From: Mucilaginibacter sp. OK098
GTDB taxonomy: Bacteria > Bacteroidota > Bacteroidia > Sphingobacteriales > Sphingobacteriaceae
Reading direction: 5' to 3'
Assembly: GCF_900142915.1 (NCBI RefSeq)
Contig: NZ_FRCM01000010.1
Span: 119,980-183,979 of the forward strand
Length of the DNA: 64,000 nucleotides
Part shown: positions 46,587-56,311 of the stretch, in pieces
Layout of the letters: each line of letters starts with the position of its first letter
Numbering within the stretch: the stretch's first letter is position 1
Program-made: the position numbers and the translations under genes
Notes under the pieces: model-generated
Databases searched by the model: none
The model's input: the letters and a program-made list of their open reading frames with translations, nothing else
Told to the model about the DNA's origin: nothing

Positions 46587-47661
46587 CGGTCAAAGGGATT
46601 TTTAAATTAAAAGAATAGAAATAGCTTTCATTTTTTATCTTTAAAGTGTGATTATCCGGATAAGCAAGGTTAAGCCGCTTTTCGATATTCTTAATTCCTA
46701 TCCCCATGCTTTCGGTTTTGGATTGACTGCTTTTCTTTTTATTACGGAGAGAGAAATATAAGTAATCATTAACTACAATTAAATTGATAATGGTAGGGTT
46801 CTTTTTGTCTTGCAAATCGCCGTGCTTAAATGCGTTTTCCAAAGATGTTATCAAAATAAATGGAATTATCTTTTTATCAGAAGATTGATCAAGTGCGTTG
46901 ACAGAAAGGTCAATGGCAAGTTTTTGATTGAACCTAAGCTGGTGAAGCTCAATAAGATTGACCATATGCCCAATCTCCTCTTTAAGAGAGATCTTCCCTT
47001 GCGGATCGGGCTCCGCAAGAATATTCCTCAATATTTGTGATAGAAGCATAACCCCATTGGAGGCTTTTTCTGAATACTTTATAACTTCGGTATATATAAA
47101 ACTCAACGTGTTGAATAAAAAATGAGGGTTGATTTGCAGCCTCAGATAATTTAATTCGGTATTGATCTTTTCTTTTTCAAGCTCAGCAGATTTTTGTTGT
47201 TCGATAAGCCTGTTTTTTTGCGTTTCCGATAAATTCCGTTCTACCCGTAATTTGTCGGTAATTAACCAATACGTATAGCTTACAGACATAATATACAAAT
47301 AGCGGAATATCCTGAGTATCACAAATTGCTTTACCGATGATGTATACATGGTTGTAGGCAAGTGAATGTTGTGAATTAGCTTCATTAAATAATAATTGCT
47401 GGCGAGATAAAACAGGCCCAGGCAAGTTACAGTTAACAAACGCAGCTCATATTTAAACCTGCTATTCCCGATGGATCTTATGAAATGAAAGTTGCCATAA
47501 AATACAAGGGCGTTTAATAAGAAATAAAGCCCTGAACTTAACAGAAATACACTATCCGGATAGATAAGCCACACCGCCCCGTTTTCATACAAAAAATATA
47601 AAACCCATATAGAAATATGAATTAAAACTTCCTTTAATTCGTGATTTATCTTTCGGTTCAT
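46564..47661 (-). CDS. LytS-type sensor histidine kinase of the LanB operon
   Basis: The protein has 365 residues. Four hydrophobic segments fill the first 140 residues (VLIHISIWVLYFLY, FLLSSGLYFLLNALVFY and others). The His_kinase box reads LRLQINPHFLFNTLSF with His180. The ATPase part has ILITSLENAFKHG and ends with MGIGIKNIEKRL. This is the usual membrane-embedded LytS-like partner of LytTR regulators. It is the first gene of the five-gene minus-strand operon, and its promoter shares a 130-bp gap with the small Thr-rich ORF. Confidence 0.87.
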   Translation of the reverse strand: MNRKINHELKEVLIHISIWVLYFLYENGAVWLIYPDSVFLLSSGLYFLLNALVFYGNFHFIRSIGNSRFKYELRLLTVTCLGLFYLASNYYLMKLIHNIHLPTTMYTSSVKQFVILRIFRYLYIMSVSYTYWLITDKLRVERNLSETQKNRLIEQQKSAELEKEKINTELNYLRLQINPHFLFNTLSFIYTEVIKYSEKASNGVMLLSQILRNILAEPDPQGKISLKEEIGHMVNLIELHQLRFNQKLAIDLSVNALDQSSDKKIIPFILITSLENAFKHGDLQDKKNPTIINLIVVNDYLYFSLRNKKKSSQSKTESMGIGIKNIEKRLNLAYPDNHTLKIKNESYFYSFNLKIPLTDDKLRNN

Positions 47662-47687
47662 TATTGGGTTAGTAGAAGGTTTAGGGG

Positions 47688-47704
47688 CTTTTGTGTAACA
47701 AAAG
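47688..47704. promoter_or_regulatory. 7-bp inverted repeat in the divergent promoter
   Basis: CTTTTGT, GTA, ACAAAAG: a perfect dyad 26 bases upstream of the kinase start and about 90 bases upstream of the Thr-rich ORF. It could bind a regulator acting on both directions. LytTR sites are usually direct repeats, so the regulator may be another protein. Confidence 0.4.
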
Positions 47705-47718
47705 GGCCCACTGGTGTA

Positions 47719-47731
47719 TTTTTTTTTTTTT
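47719..47731 (+). repeat. 13-base poly-T tract
   Basis: Thirteen consecutive T in the divergent promoter between the kinase gene and the Thr-rich ORF. Tracts of this length can change by slippage and alter promoter spacing. Confidence 0.6.
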
Positions 47732-47791
47732 CATCGCAAGTTATTGAAAATATTACAGAAATAAATGTGCTCAAAAAATAATAATCATCGT

Positions 47792-47962
47792 ATGGAACCA
47801 GTACAAATTACCCGCATGCCAAAGTTGAAAGTGAAAACTATTATGCAGTTTAACGGAAGGCGAAACAACAAGTCTGGAAGGAATTTACCCTATCCTACTG
47901 AAACTACTACAACTACTACGTTTCCGCCAACAGTTACTGGCGCTAGCATCTTAATGTATTGA
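47792..47962 (+). CDS. Candidate Thr-rich, cysteine-free RiPP precursor
   Basis: From the ATG at 47792 the peptide has 56 residues. An upstream ATG (47765) would add nine. The first part is basic, with MPKLKVKTIMQFNGRR, which resembles the Bacteroidota class I lanthipeptide leader pattern (LxLxKxTIxxL) as I remember it. The last part, from PYPTET to the end, has six consecutive Thr, then FPPTVTGASILMY. There is no cysteine and no GG site, so no lanthionine rings could form; a LanB could only make dehydrobutyrine or dehydroalanine. It is divergent from the LanB operon and next to its kinase gene. That it is translated and is the substrate is inferred. Confidence 0.55.
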   Translation: MEPVQITRMPKLKVKTIMQFNGRRNNKSGRNLPYPTETTTTTTFPPTVTGASILMY

Positions 47963-48768
47963 TTAGTGATGGCTACGGAAACCGTTGTTTAATAACATAA
48001 TAGGTTTGTTTTTAAATATTAAACTGCGGTTTCCCGTTCTTTGTGTGCAACATCTGTTGTGGCATTCAACAATCGCCATCGGTTAATTTAAAATGTGTAA
48101 TAATGCCCCTTCGCAATCAGGGCTTCGGGGTTTTGTATAAAGCAATTCGCTATTTATGAAACCCTGCAGCCATTACTTTAATGGTTGAAATGCGTTCGGG
48201 GAAAATTAGAAAACCGGTATATTATGCCGGCAAATATTAAAAAGCAAAATTGCAAGCGGTATAAAACATATTTGTATGTATGTTGCTGATTGTAAGTATT
48301 ATATTGTGTATTATCTGATGAATAGTTTATTAAATAAGTTCTTTTAATTTATTTAATATATAGTTCAATGTTACTTTTATAACAACTTCTGGTTGTTACT
48401 GCGGGCCAATATAGGTTTCGCGTTAAAACTGGTTGTCTTATTTTGATACTTCATTTATATCCCGCGAAATGTGAGGGGCCTCAGCGAAGCTCTGTATCTT
48501 AATCATCTTTCTTAATATATGTTTAGCGGCTTTTTGTAAACCCAAATCACATTTGCTTTTTCAATACCAGATCGGACCTTAAGGCTAAAACATATTTGCA
48601 GCCGTGAAGTAAGACCACAACAGGCGGAGTTTCTGCGTTGAAATTATTCTTATAAAAGAGTGTGATCCTTAAATTATAAATATCCTGTAACCTACCGAGT
48701 ATCGAGGTATTATCTGTTTAGATAATGCCGGATAATATTTAGCTTAAATCCTAATTCCAACCATTCAC
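47963..48768 (+). other. 0.8-kb gap and probable long leader of the NRPS operon
   Basis: No gene is supported: the small ORFs have under 20 codons and no family. The stretch is AT-rich. TAAAACATATTTG occurs twice (about 48262 and 48582) but lacks a proper -33 element. A GC-rich stretch at about 48104-48137 (GCCCCTT...CGGGGTTTT) may be a weak terminator for the Thr-rich ORF. A stem lies at 48709-48726. The length and the nearby NusG-like gene make leader-based control possible. Confidence 0.4.
48709..48726 (+). other. Leader stem just upstream of the first NRPS gene
   Basis: ATTATCT, GTTT, AGATAAT: a perfect 7-bp stem ending 42 bases before the NRPS start codon. It would be in the transcript leader and could be an RNA signal for the NusG-like antiterminator or for translation. 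It may also be chance in AT-rich DNA. Confidence 0.3.
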
Positions 48769-51700
48769 ATGAATCTTGTAGATGTTTTATCCAAAAGGAG
48801 TGAACAGAAGTCGCTTGGTATTACTTTCATAGAAAGTAGCACTCAGGAAGATTTTCTTTCTTACTATTCTTTGTACAATTCCGCATTAAAGGTGTTGTCC
48901 TTTCTTCAAAAAAAAGGAATACAACCTAAAAGCGAATTGGTGCTTCAGATTGATGATAATAAAAACTTCCTGGTCGTTTTTTGGGCATGCATCCTTGGGG
49001 GCATCATACCTGTACCATTGTCAATTGCTAAAAGAGACGATCACAATAAAAAACTTTCACAGGTTTGGGCAACACTATCCAGGCCAAGTTTGATAATTTC
49101 TCAAAACGCTGTAAAACAATTAGAAGAATATTTAGAAGAACAGGGTTTAAACAACCAGCTACAGCAGATCAATAGTAATCTTTTATTTGTTGAGGACATT
49201 TTTTCATCTGATGAAATGGGCGTTATTCACAGTGTAGAAGAGGATGATATTGCATTTATCCAATTCTCATCCGGATCAACCGGTAACCCTAAAGGTGTTA
49301 TGCTTACTCATGCCAATCTGATTGCTAATGTAAGCGGGATTGCATCGGCGGCGGCCTATACTGAAAAAGATAGCTTGTTAAGCTGGATGCCGCTAACTCA
49401 TGATATGGGAATGATCGGTTTTCATATCAACCCGCTGTTTAGCGGAGTTAACCAATACCTAATGCCCACAAACCTGTTTGTTCGGAACCCCCGGTTGTGG
49501 CTGGATAAAATATGTGAGCATAAGATAACCGTTACATCCTCACCTAATTTTGGGTATCGGTACTTATTAAAATATTTAAATGAGGGTGCCGAAAATTGGG
49601 ACCTTTCAAGTCTAAGGATCATTTACAACGGGGCGGAACCTATTTCTGAGAAACTTTGCATTGAGTTTAATGAAAAGTTAGCCGGGTTTGGTTTAAAAGA
49701 CACAGCGATGTGCCCGGTTTATGGCTTAGCGGAAGCTTCTGTAGCGGTATCTATGTCTGTTATTGAAAATAAAGTACAAGCGCTGGTACTTAACACACAA
49801 AAGCTTAACCCGGGCGACGAGGTACAGGAAATAGATCCGCTGTTAGGAAGCAGTACATTTGTAAATGTTGGAAAATCTGTTCCTGGTTGTTTAGTTCAGA
49901 TTGCAGATGAAAATAACCAAACCCTGGCCGATGGAAGAGTAGGAAGGGTTAAAATTAAAGGTACAAATGTTACCAATGGGTACTACAATAATAGTAGCGC
50001 ATACGATGAGATAATCGACATGAACGGCTGGCTTAACACCGGAGATCTCGGTTTTATCAAAGACGGCGATCTGTATATTACCGGTAGGGCTAAAGATGTG
50101 ATTTTCATCAATGGGCAAAACTATTATTCACACGATATCGAAAAAGCAGCAGAGTCTATTGAAGGTATAGAACTAAATAAAATAGTTGTTATTAGTTCTT
50201 TCGTTCCCGAATCTGAATCAGAAGAAGTTATAGCTTTTTTACTACATCGCGGATCTCTTGAGAAACTTGTACCGGTTGCAAGGTCATTGAAAATGTGTAT
50301 CAATGAGAAATTCGGGTTTGATCTTACCAAAATAATTCCTGTAAAAAATATACCGAGAACCACGAGTGGCAAACTTCAGCGTTTTGAACTGCAAAAATTG
50401 TATAAAGAAGGCGAGTTTCAGCAGGTTGAACAGGAATTTACGCTGTTGTTTAATCCTTTTAATGATAATACCGCAGTACCCCCGGCTAACGATGTGGAAG
50501 AAAAGATATTAAGAATTTGGGAAGATGTTTTACAAAGTAATAATATCGGGGTCGAAGGAAAATTCATAGAGGTGGGGGGCAATTCGCTGAAAGCAGCCGA
50601 ACTGATAAATAAACTTCAACTGGCGTTTCAGGTAGAGCTGCCGATAATAAAATTATTTGAACTTCAAACCGTTAGAAAGTTAGCCGCAGAGATTATAAAT
50701 CTGAAGCACAAAACTTACGAAGCGATACCCAAAGCTGCCTTAACGGACTCTTATCCGGTGTCTGCAGTGCAAAAAAGAATTTATTATGCCTGGAAAATGG
50801 ATCCGGATTCCATTGCATATAATATGCCTGTAGCAATTGAATTGGAAGGCAAAGTAGATACTGAAAAGCTCACTGACTGCCTTACAAAATTAATAGCCCG
50901 GCATGATGCTTTGAGGATGACTTTCTTCCTATCTGAAGAACCCCGATTCCGGGTAAAGGAGAGCATTAATGTTCAGCTTAACATTATCAAATGTGAAAAA
51001 AGTGAATGGGACGATAAATTAAAGGATTTAATCTCACCGTTTGATCTGGCTAACGGGCCTTTATTCAAATTCTTTTTGCTTGATAATGAGAATATTGATG
51101 ACAGGAAACAGTTGTTGCTGTTAGATTTTAACCATATAATTTCTGATGGTCAGTCTGCCTATTTATTTATTAATGAGTTGTTGCAAGCTTATCAAGGCAA
51201 TGTGCTACCAACGCTTAATGCGTCATTCAGTGATTTTACCACTTGGGAGCAGGCGCAGGACCCCGGAACAAAAGAATTTGCAAAGCAATATTGGGCTGAG
51301 CAATTATCTGGCGAATTACCGGTTCTTGAAATAGCCCGTGATTTCCCTCGTCCGGTAATTACAAGCATGATCGGGAAAAGGCAAACCTTCAGCTTGACCG
51401 AGTCTGTTTCAGCAAAGTTGAAGGAACTTTCAACAGCGTACCAGGTAACAAAACATGCGTTGCTTTTTACACTTTACCGCATTTTTTTAGGTAAATATTC
51501 TGGCCAGGAAGATGTTGTTATAGGGATAGCTTCACGTGGAAGAACACACCCTGATCTGCAACAAGTACAGGGCATGTTCGCTAATAATCTTTCCATCAGA
51601 AGTGTTGTTGTAAGAAATCAGTATTTCGCAGATCTGTTAAAACACGCTTCTAAGCTTATTAATAATGCTATTGACCATCAGGATCTGGCATTTGACGATC

Positions 51701-54700
51701 TTATAAATTTCTTGAACATTCCGTCTCGGCCCGGTAGAGCGCCTATTTTTGATACAATGTTCTTGTATCAAAGTTTGGAAATGTCTGACGGGCAGGCTGC
51801 TGATATTAAGTTCAAAAAATATTCTTTTGATCCCGGCTTTTCAAAATTCGACATCACGATGGAAATAGAAGATGGCGATCAAATCAACTATGCTTTTGAA
51901 TATTCCACCCAATTGTTTAAGGACAAAACAATTATAGAATTCTCCAGAGGTTTTGAAAATATTATCGACCAGGTTTTACAAAATCCGGGTGTTTTAATTG
52001 AAGATCTATCTCCATTGGGAAAAAGAGAATTTCAGGATTTTTATGTCAGCTACAATGCAACCCGGAAAGAAATAGAACCATCGGTTACAGTTTTAGACCT
52101 GTTTGAAAAACAGGTTGAGAATAATCCTGATGCGGTTGCAACAGAATACCTGGGGCAGCAACTTTCCTATAGAGAGTTAGATGCTAAAGCTAACCAGGTT
52201 GCAAGCGCTCTAAAAGATAAAGCCGTTGGCAGGGGAGACATTATTGGCTTGCATCTGAAAAGATCACCAGAAATGATAGCAACTCTGCTTGGCATTTTAA
52301 AGACTGGAGCAGCTTATTTACCACTTGAGCAGGGTACGCCCTTAGAGCGGGTGAAATTTATTGTACAAAATAGTGGCTGTACATTTTTGATAAGTGATTT
52401 AGAGCAGGCACACGCTGATTTTGCAAACTTACCACAGCCGGAAGTTTTAACGCTCAGGTCATTATTTGATAATCCTGGCAGTAGGTTCATCACTCAAAAA
52501 AATCAACCAGCAGATCTAGCCTATGTTATATATACCTCAGGCACTACTGGTTTACCCAAGGGAGTGATGATTGAACATGGTAGCTTGGTAAATTATATTT
52601 TATGGGCATCGGATGAATACAGCAATGGGGAGAGTTACTCATTTGCTTTTTATTCATCAATATCTTTCGATCTTACGGTAACATCTATTTACATGCCGCT
52701 TACTACCGGTAATAAAATAGTTATATATGGAGATGATGATGCAGCGATTTCCATTAATAGTGTAATTCGTGATAATTTGGTTGATTTTATCAAATTAACG
52801 CCATCGCACCTTCGGCTCATAAGGGAGAATAATCTGTTATCTTCATCATCCAGGATTAAAAAGATGATCGTAGGAGGAGAGGCATTGGATACGCAGCTTG
52901 CAACAGACATTTATGAACAGATGCAGGGAAGGGTTGAAATTTTTAACGAGTATGGCCCTACTGAAGCTACGGTTGGTTGCATGATCTATAAATTCAAACC
53001 GGAAGATGCCACCATAACTGTGCCGATTGGCAGGCCAATTGCGAACACGCAGATCTATCTGTTAGATAGTTATCTTAAACCGGTTCCGGTGAATGTACCA
53101 GGAGAAATATACATTGCCGGGGATGGTTTGGCGAGAGGGTATTTATTCCTCGATGAACTAACGACGGAAAAATTTATTGAAAGTCCTTTTACCGGGGGTA
53201 AAAAAATGTATAAAACCGGGGATATAGGCAAATGGTTGCCCGATGGAAATTTAGAATATATTGGCCGGAATGATAAACAAGTTAAGATCAATGGAAATCG
53301 GGTTGAAATATCTGAGATAGAAAATCTGTTGATCGCGTCCGGTAAAATTAAGGAAGCGGTTGTTTTAGTAGAAAGAAGCAAGAATTCAAATCATATTCAA
53401 GCCTATTTTACACTGATTGACCCAGGCAGCCAATTATCAGATATCTTTTTTAGAGATTACCTGGCGGAGAAGTTGCCCTACTTTATGATCCCGGGTGAGT
53501 TTGTCGAAGTTGAAACTATGCCGCTTACCAGGAATGGCAAGATTGATATTACGGCACTTCAAAAGTTTAGATCACTAAATGCAGGCATTCAAAAAGTTTC
53601 TGCTCAAAATGAGATCGAACGGGTGTTTGTAAAGATCTGGGCAGATGTTCTGAATGTTGCTGAAGTTGGGGTAACGGACAACTTTTTTGAAGCAGGGGGG
53701 GATTCGATCAAAGCTGTGCAGATCTCTTCAAGATTGTTTGAAGAAGGTGTTGTGATTAAAGTAAAAGATATTTTAACGTATCACACCATAAAACATATAA
53801 GCCAGCATGCCGAGCTTATTAACGACAAGCATTCATATGAACAGGGAATTGCACAGGGGCAGTTTACACCTACACCTATTCAATCCTGGTTTTTCAAACA
53901 GGAATTCCTTAACCCCGCTTATTTCAATCAATCAGTTCTGTTTTCAATCAAGCAACCTTTGGATCTAACCATCCTTGAACGAACTTTCCAGGCATTAATT
54001 GAACATCATGATACGCTGCGGGTTAACTATAAGCCGGTAACACATTCATTATTTTATAATAATGATCATTTAAAAGAAAATCACGCTATTGCGAAGTTTA
54101 AAACCGGTGACAGTAATTCCTTGATCGATATCTGTAATGACATCAGGAGCTCGTTCGATATTTTGAATGGTCTTTTAGTGAGAATGGCAATTATAGAAAC
54201 TGATGATGAGCACGAGTTTTTGTTTATCACTGCCCATCATTTGGTTATGGATGGCGTTTCCTGGCGGATTTTCCTGGAGGATTTTTACAGTACATACTCG
54301 TTATTAGCTGAAGGAAATGCCGTAAGTATTCCGCAAAAAACTGCATCTTTTAAAGAATGGAGCAGTTTAGTAAATCAGCTCCCGGGATCTGAAGGTATAG
54401 AAAAGGAGAAAGATTACTGGAAAATGGTGGAAGAAACTCCTTTTACATTTCCCCAGGATTTTCATGCCAGTACAACAACAATAAGAGATCTAAAAAAAGT
54501 AGCGGTGAGCTTAGATAAGGAAACGACTGAATTCTTATTGAAAGGGGCACATAAATCATATAATACTGATGTGCCTATAGTTTTAAATACCGCTCTCGTG
54601 CTTGCCCTTTACGAGTTAACCGGGTTAACAGAGTTTATTATAGAACAGGAAAATCACGGAAGGCATCTGGAAGATATAAACGTTTCCAGGACGCTGGGTT

Positions 54701-55209
54701 GGTTTACCACTATGTATCCTGTTAAGTTAACCTACCAGGGTGAGATAAGCGGTCTCCTAAAATCAGTTAAGGAAACCATGAGGAATGTGCCAAATAATGG
54801 CATAGGTTATGGTATAAGTCACTTCTCTTCCGATCAACTCCGCCGCAAGCCGAGGCCGTCAGAGATAAGGTTTAACTACCTGGGTCAGTTTGACCAGGAG
54901 CTGAACAACAGGCTTATGGCATTCAGCAAAATTGATAGTGGCAGCGAAACAGATCCTTATAATGCCTTTACAACAAAATTGGAGTTCAATGCCATTATAA
55001 CGGATGGCGAGTTTCATATGGAAATTCTTTACAGTTCTAAATTATTCGATCACGCTACGGTGAACGAGCTTTCGAAATGCTTTTTAGCGTGTCTGAATCA
55101 TGTTCTGGCATATCTGAAAGACGAAAAAGATCTGTATTTCACGCCCTCTGATTTCTCTGCTGTGGAATTGGACGAGGATGACATCAGCGTTCTTTTTGGG
55201 GACAATTGA
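48769..55209 (+). CDS. Starter NRPS: acyl ligase-T-C-A(Asn)-T-E
   Basis: The protein has 2146 residues. An acyl-AMP ligase-like loading domain (1-560; FSSGSTGNPKGVM, WMPLTHDMGMIGFH, similar to FAAL enzymes) comes first. Then: carrier T1 (Ser606 in GGNS); condensation domain (about 660-1090; NHIISDG, His789 kept, first His is Asn); adenylation domain (1100-1610); carrier T2 (Ser1646 in GGDS, the DS form usual before epimerases); epimerase (1690-2110; HHLVMDG, His1824). The specificity residues Asp1301, Leu1302, Thr1305, Lys1342, Ile1367, Gly1369, Glu1394, Val1402, Gly1403 and Lys1591 give DLTKIGEVGK, one step from the known Asn code DLTKLGEVGK. The predicted product bound to T2 is N-acyl-D-Asn, handed to the next NRPS. 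Confidence 0.9.
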   Translation: MNLVDVLSKRSEQKSLGITFIESSTQEDFLSYYSLYNSALKVLSFLQKKGIQPKSELVLQIDDNKNFLVVFWACILGGIIPVPLSIAKRDDHNKKLSQVWATLSRPSLIISQNAVKQLEEYLEEQGLNNQLQQINSNLLFVEDIFSSDEMGVIHSVEEDDIAFIQFSSGSTGNPKGVMLTHANLIANVSGIASAAAYTEKDSLLSWMPLTHDMGMIGFHINPLFSGVNQYLMPTNLFVRNPRLWLDKICEHKITVTSSPNFGYRYLLKYLNEGAENWDLSSLRIIYNGAEPISEKLCIEFNEKLAGFGLKDTAMCPVYGLAEASVAVSMSVIENKVQALVLNTQKLNPGDEVQEIDPLLGSSTFVNVGKSVPGCLVQIADENNQTLADGRVGRVKIKGTNVTNGYYNNSSAYDEIIDMNGWLNTGDLGFIKDGDLYITGRAKDVIFINGQNYYSHDIEKAAESIEGIELNKIVVISSFVPESESEEVIAFLLHRGSLEKLVPVARSLKMCINEKFGFDLTKIIPVKNIPRTTSGKLQRFELQKLYKEGEFQQVEQEFTLLFNPFNDNTAVPPANDVEEKILRIWEDVLQSNNIGVEGKFIEVGGNSLKAAELINKLQLAFQVELPIIKLFELQTVRKLAAEIINLKHKTYEAIPKAALTDSYPVSAVQKRIYYAWKMDPDSIAYNMPVAIELEGKVDTEKLTDCLTKLIARHDALRMTFFLSEEPRFRVKESINVQLNIIKCEKSEWDDKLKDLISPFDLANGPLFKFFLLDNENIDDRKQLLLLDFNHIISDGQSAYLFINELLQAYQGNVLPTLNASFSDFTTWEQAQDPGTKEFAKQYWAEQLSGELPVLEIARDFPRPVITSMIGKRQTFSLTESVSAKLKELSTAYQVTKHALLFTLYRIFLGKYSGQEDVVIGIASRGRTHPDLQQVQGMFANNLSIRSVVVRNQYFADLLKHASKLINNAIDHQDLAFDDLINFLNIPSRPGRAPIFDTMFLYQSLEMSDGQAADIKFKKYSFDPGFSKFDITMEIEDGDQINYAFEYSTQLFKDKTIIEFSRGFENIIDQVLQNPGVLIEDLSPLGKREFQDFYVSYNATRKEIEPSVTVLDLFEKQVENNPDAVATEYLGQQLSYRELDAKANQVASALKDKAVGRGDIIGLHLKRSPEMIATLLGILKTGAAYLPLEQGTPLERVKFIVQNSGCTFLISDLEQAHADFANLPQPEVLTLRSLFDNPGSRFITQKNQPADLAYVIYTSGTTGLPKGVMIEHGSLVNYILWASDEYSNGESYSFAFYSSISFDLTVTSIYMPLTTGNKIVIYGDDDAAISINSVIRDNLVDFIKLTPSHLRLIRENNLLSSSSRIKKMIVGGEALDTQLATDIYEQMQGRVEIFNEYGPTEATVGCMIYKFKPEDATITVPIGRPIANTQIYLLDSYLKPVPVNVPGEIYIAGDGLARGYLFLDELTTEKFIESPFTGGKKMYKTGDIGKWLPDGNLEYIGRNDKQVKINGNRVEISEIENLLIASGKIKEAVVLVERSKNSNHIQAYFTLIDPGSQLSDIFFRDYLAEKLPYFMIPGEFVEVETMPLTRNGKIDITALQKFRSLNAGIQKVSAQNEIERVFVKIWADVLNVAEVGVTDNFFEAGGDSIKAVQISSRLFEEGVVIKVKDILTYHTIKHISQHAELINDKHSYEQGIAQGQFTPTPIQSWFFKQEFLNPAYFNQSVLFSIKQPLDLTILERTFQALIEHHDTLRVNYKPVTHSLFYNNDHLKENHAIAKFKTGDSNSLIDICNDIRSSFDILNGLLVRMAIIETDDEHEFLFITAHHLVMDGVSWRIFLEDFYSTYSLLAEGNAVSIPQKTASFKEWSSLVNQLPGSEGIEKEKDYWKMVEETPFTFPQDFHASTTTIRDLKKVAVSLDKETTEFLLKGAHKSYNTDVPIVLNTALVLALYELTGLTEFIIEQENHGRHLEDINVSRTLGWFTTMYPVKLTYQGEISGLLKSVKETMRNVPNNGIGYGISHFSSDQLRRKPRPSEIRFNYLGQFDQELNNRLMAFSKIDSGSETDPYNAFTTKLEFNAIITDGEFHMEILYSSKLFDHATVNELSKCFLACLNHVLAYLKDEKDLYFTPSDFSAVELDEDDISVLFGDN

Positions 55210-55290
55210 TACTGAACGATCGAGCGATCTGTTAACATATTCTTCCGGTAATAACCAATAATCAACAACCTATTCTAATCTTAAAAAACG

Positions 55291-56265
55291 ATGCTGACCA
55301 ACATTTTAAATAAAGTGGGAAATACTCCCCTTGTATACCTGAAAAACGATGAAATGCCAAATGTTAAAATATTCGCCAAGCTGGAATATTATAACCCTAC
55401 AGGCAGTGTAAAAGACAGAGCCGCCTGTTACATCATTAACAGGGCTTTAAATGAAGGGATCTTTAATAAGGATACAGTGCTCATCGAATCATCTTCCGGA
55501 AATTTCGGAGTTGCATTATCGGCTTACACTAAAATGCATAATCTGAAATTTATTTGTGTTATCGATAAAAACACTTTACCGGTTAACGAGATGCTGATAA
55601 GGCTTCAGGGCGCCGAGATAATTAAGATCACCGAACCTGATGAATTTGGCGGCTACCTGCTTAACAGGATAAAAACAATTAAGGATCTCCTTAAAAAAAT
55701 GCCAAACCTGTATTGGGTAAATCAATATGCCAATACATTGAATGCCGAAGCATATTATGGCTCATTAGGAAGAGAAATTTGCCAGGAAGCGCCCGGCCAA
55801 AGGGTTGAATATGTTTTTATGGGGGTTAGTTCCGGCGGAACCATTACAGGGGTTTCCAGGAGAGTTAAAAAGGAAAATCCAGATGCCAAAATTATCGCAG
55901 TTGACATTTACGGTTCAGTGATATTTGGCGACACGCCCAGGAAACGATATATCCCCGGCATAGGCTCAAGCTTACAACCCGAAATACTTGAGCATGCATT
56001 TATAGACGATGTTGTGCTGGTAAGCGAATACGAAACTATCCTGTGCTGCAAGGAATTATTGGAAAAGCATAATTTATATGCCGGAGGATCTTCAGGATCT
56101 GTATACGCAGGAATAAAAAAATACTTTAGAGACAGGAAGATAGACGAATCGGTGAATGTTATGTGCGTTTTTGCCGATCGGGGAGAAAGATATATCGAGA
56201 CCATTTATAACGAGGAGTGGACTGAGATGATTAGAAAACACTCGCTCGTGGAGAACTTAATATGA
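55291..56265 (+). CDS. sbnA: SbnA-like N-(2-amino-2-carboxyethyl)-L-glutamate synthase
   Basis: The PLP enzyme has 324 residues and belongs to the cysteine-synthase fold. The PLP lysine is Lys41 in NPTGSVKDRAA. The substrate loop is SSSGNFGVAL and the phosphate-binding loop is GVSSGGTITG. SbnA joins O-phospho-L-serine and L-glutamate to form ACEGA, the first step to L-2,3-diaminopropionate. The SbnB-like gene follows after 46 bases, which makes the SbnA reading much more likely than plain cysteine synthesis. It lies 81 bases behind the NRPS gene, so diaminopropionate is probably a building block of the same product. Confidence 0.85.
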   Translation: MLTNILNKVGNTPLVYLKNDEMPNVKIFAKLEYYNPTGSVKDRAACYIINRALNEGIFNKDTVLIESSSGNFGVALSAYTKMHNLKFICVIDKNTLPVNEMLIRLQGAEIIKITEPDEFGGYLLNRIKTIKDLLKKMPNLYWVNQYANTLNAEAYYGSLGREICQEAPGQRVEYVFMGVSSGGTITGVSRRVKKENPDAKIIAVDIYGSVIFGDTPRKRYIPGIGSSLQPEILEHAFIDDVVLVSEYETILCCKELLEKHNLYAGGSSGSVYAGIKKYFRDRKIDESVNVMCVFADRGERYIETIYNEEWTEMIRKHSLVENLI

Positions 56266-56311
56266 GTGCCCCCTTTTATACACTTTCAAAAATAAAATAA
56301 CTAAAAAAACC

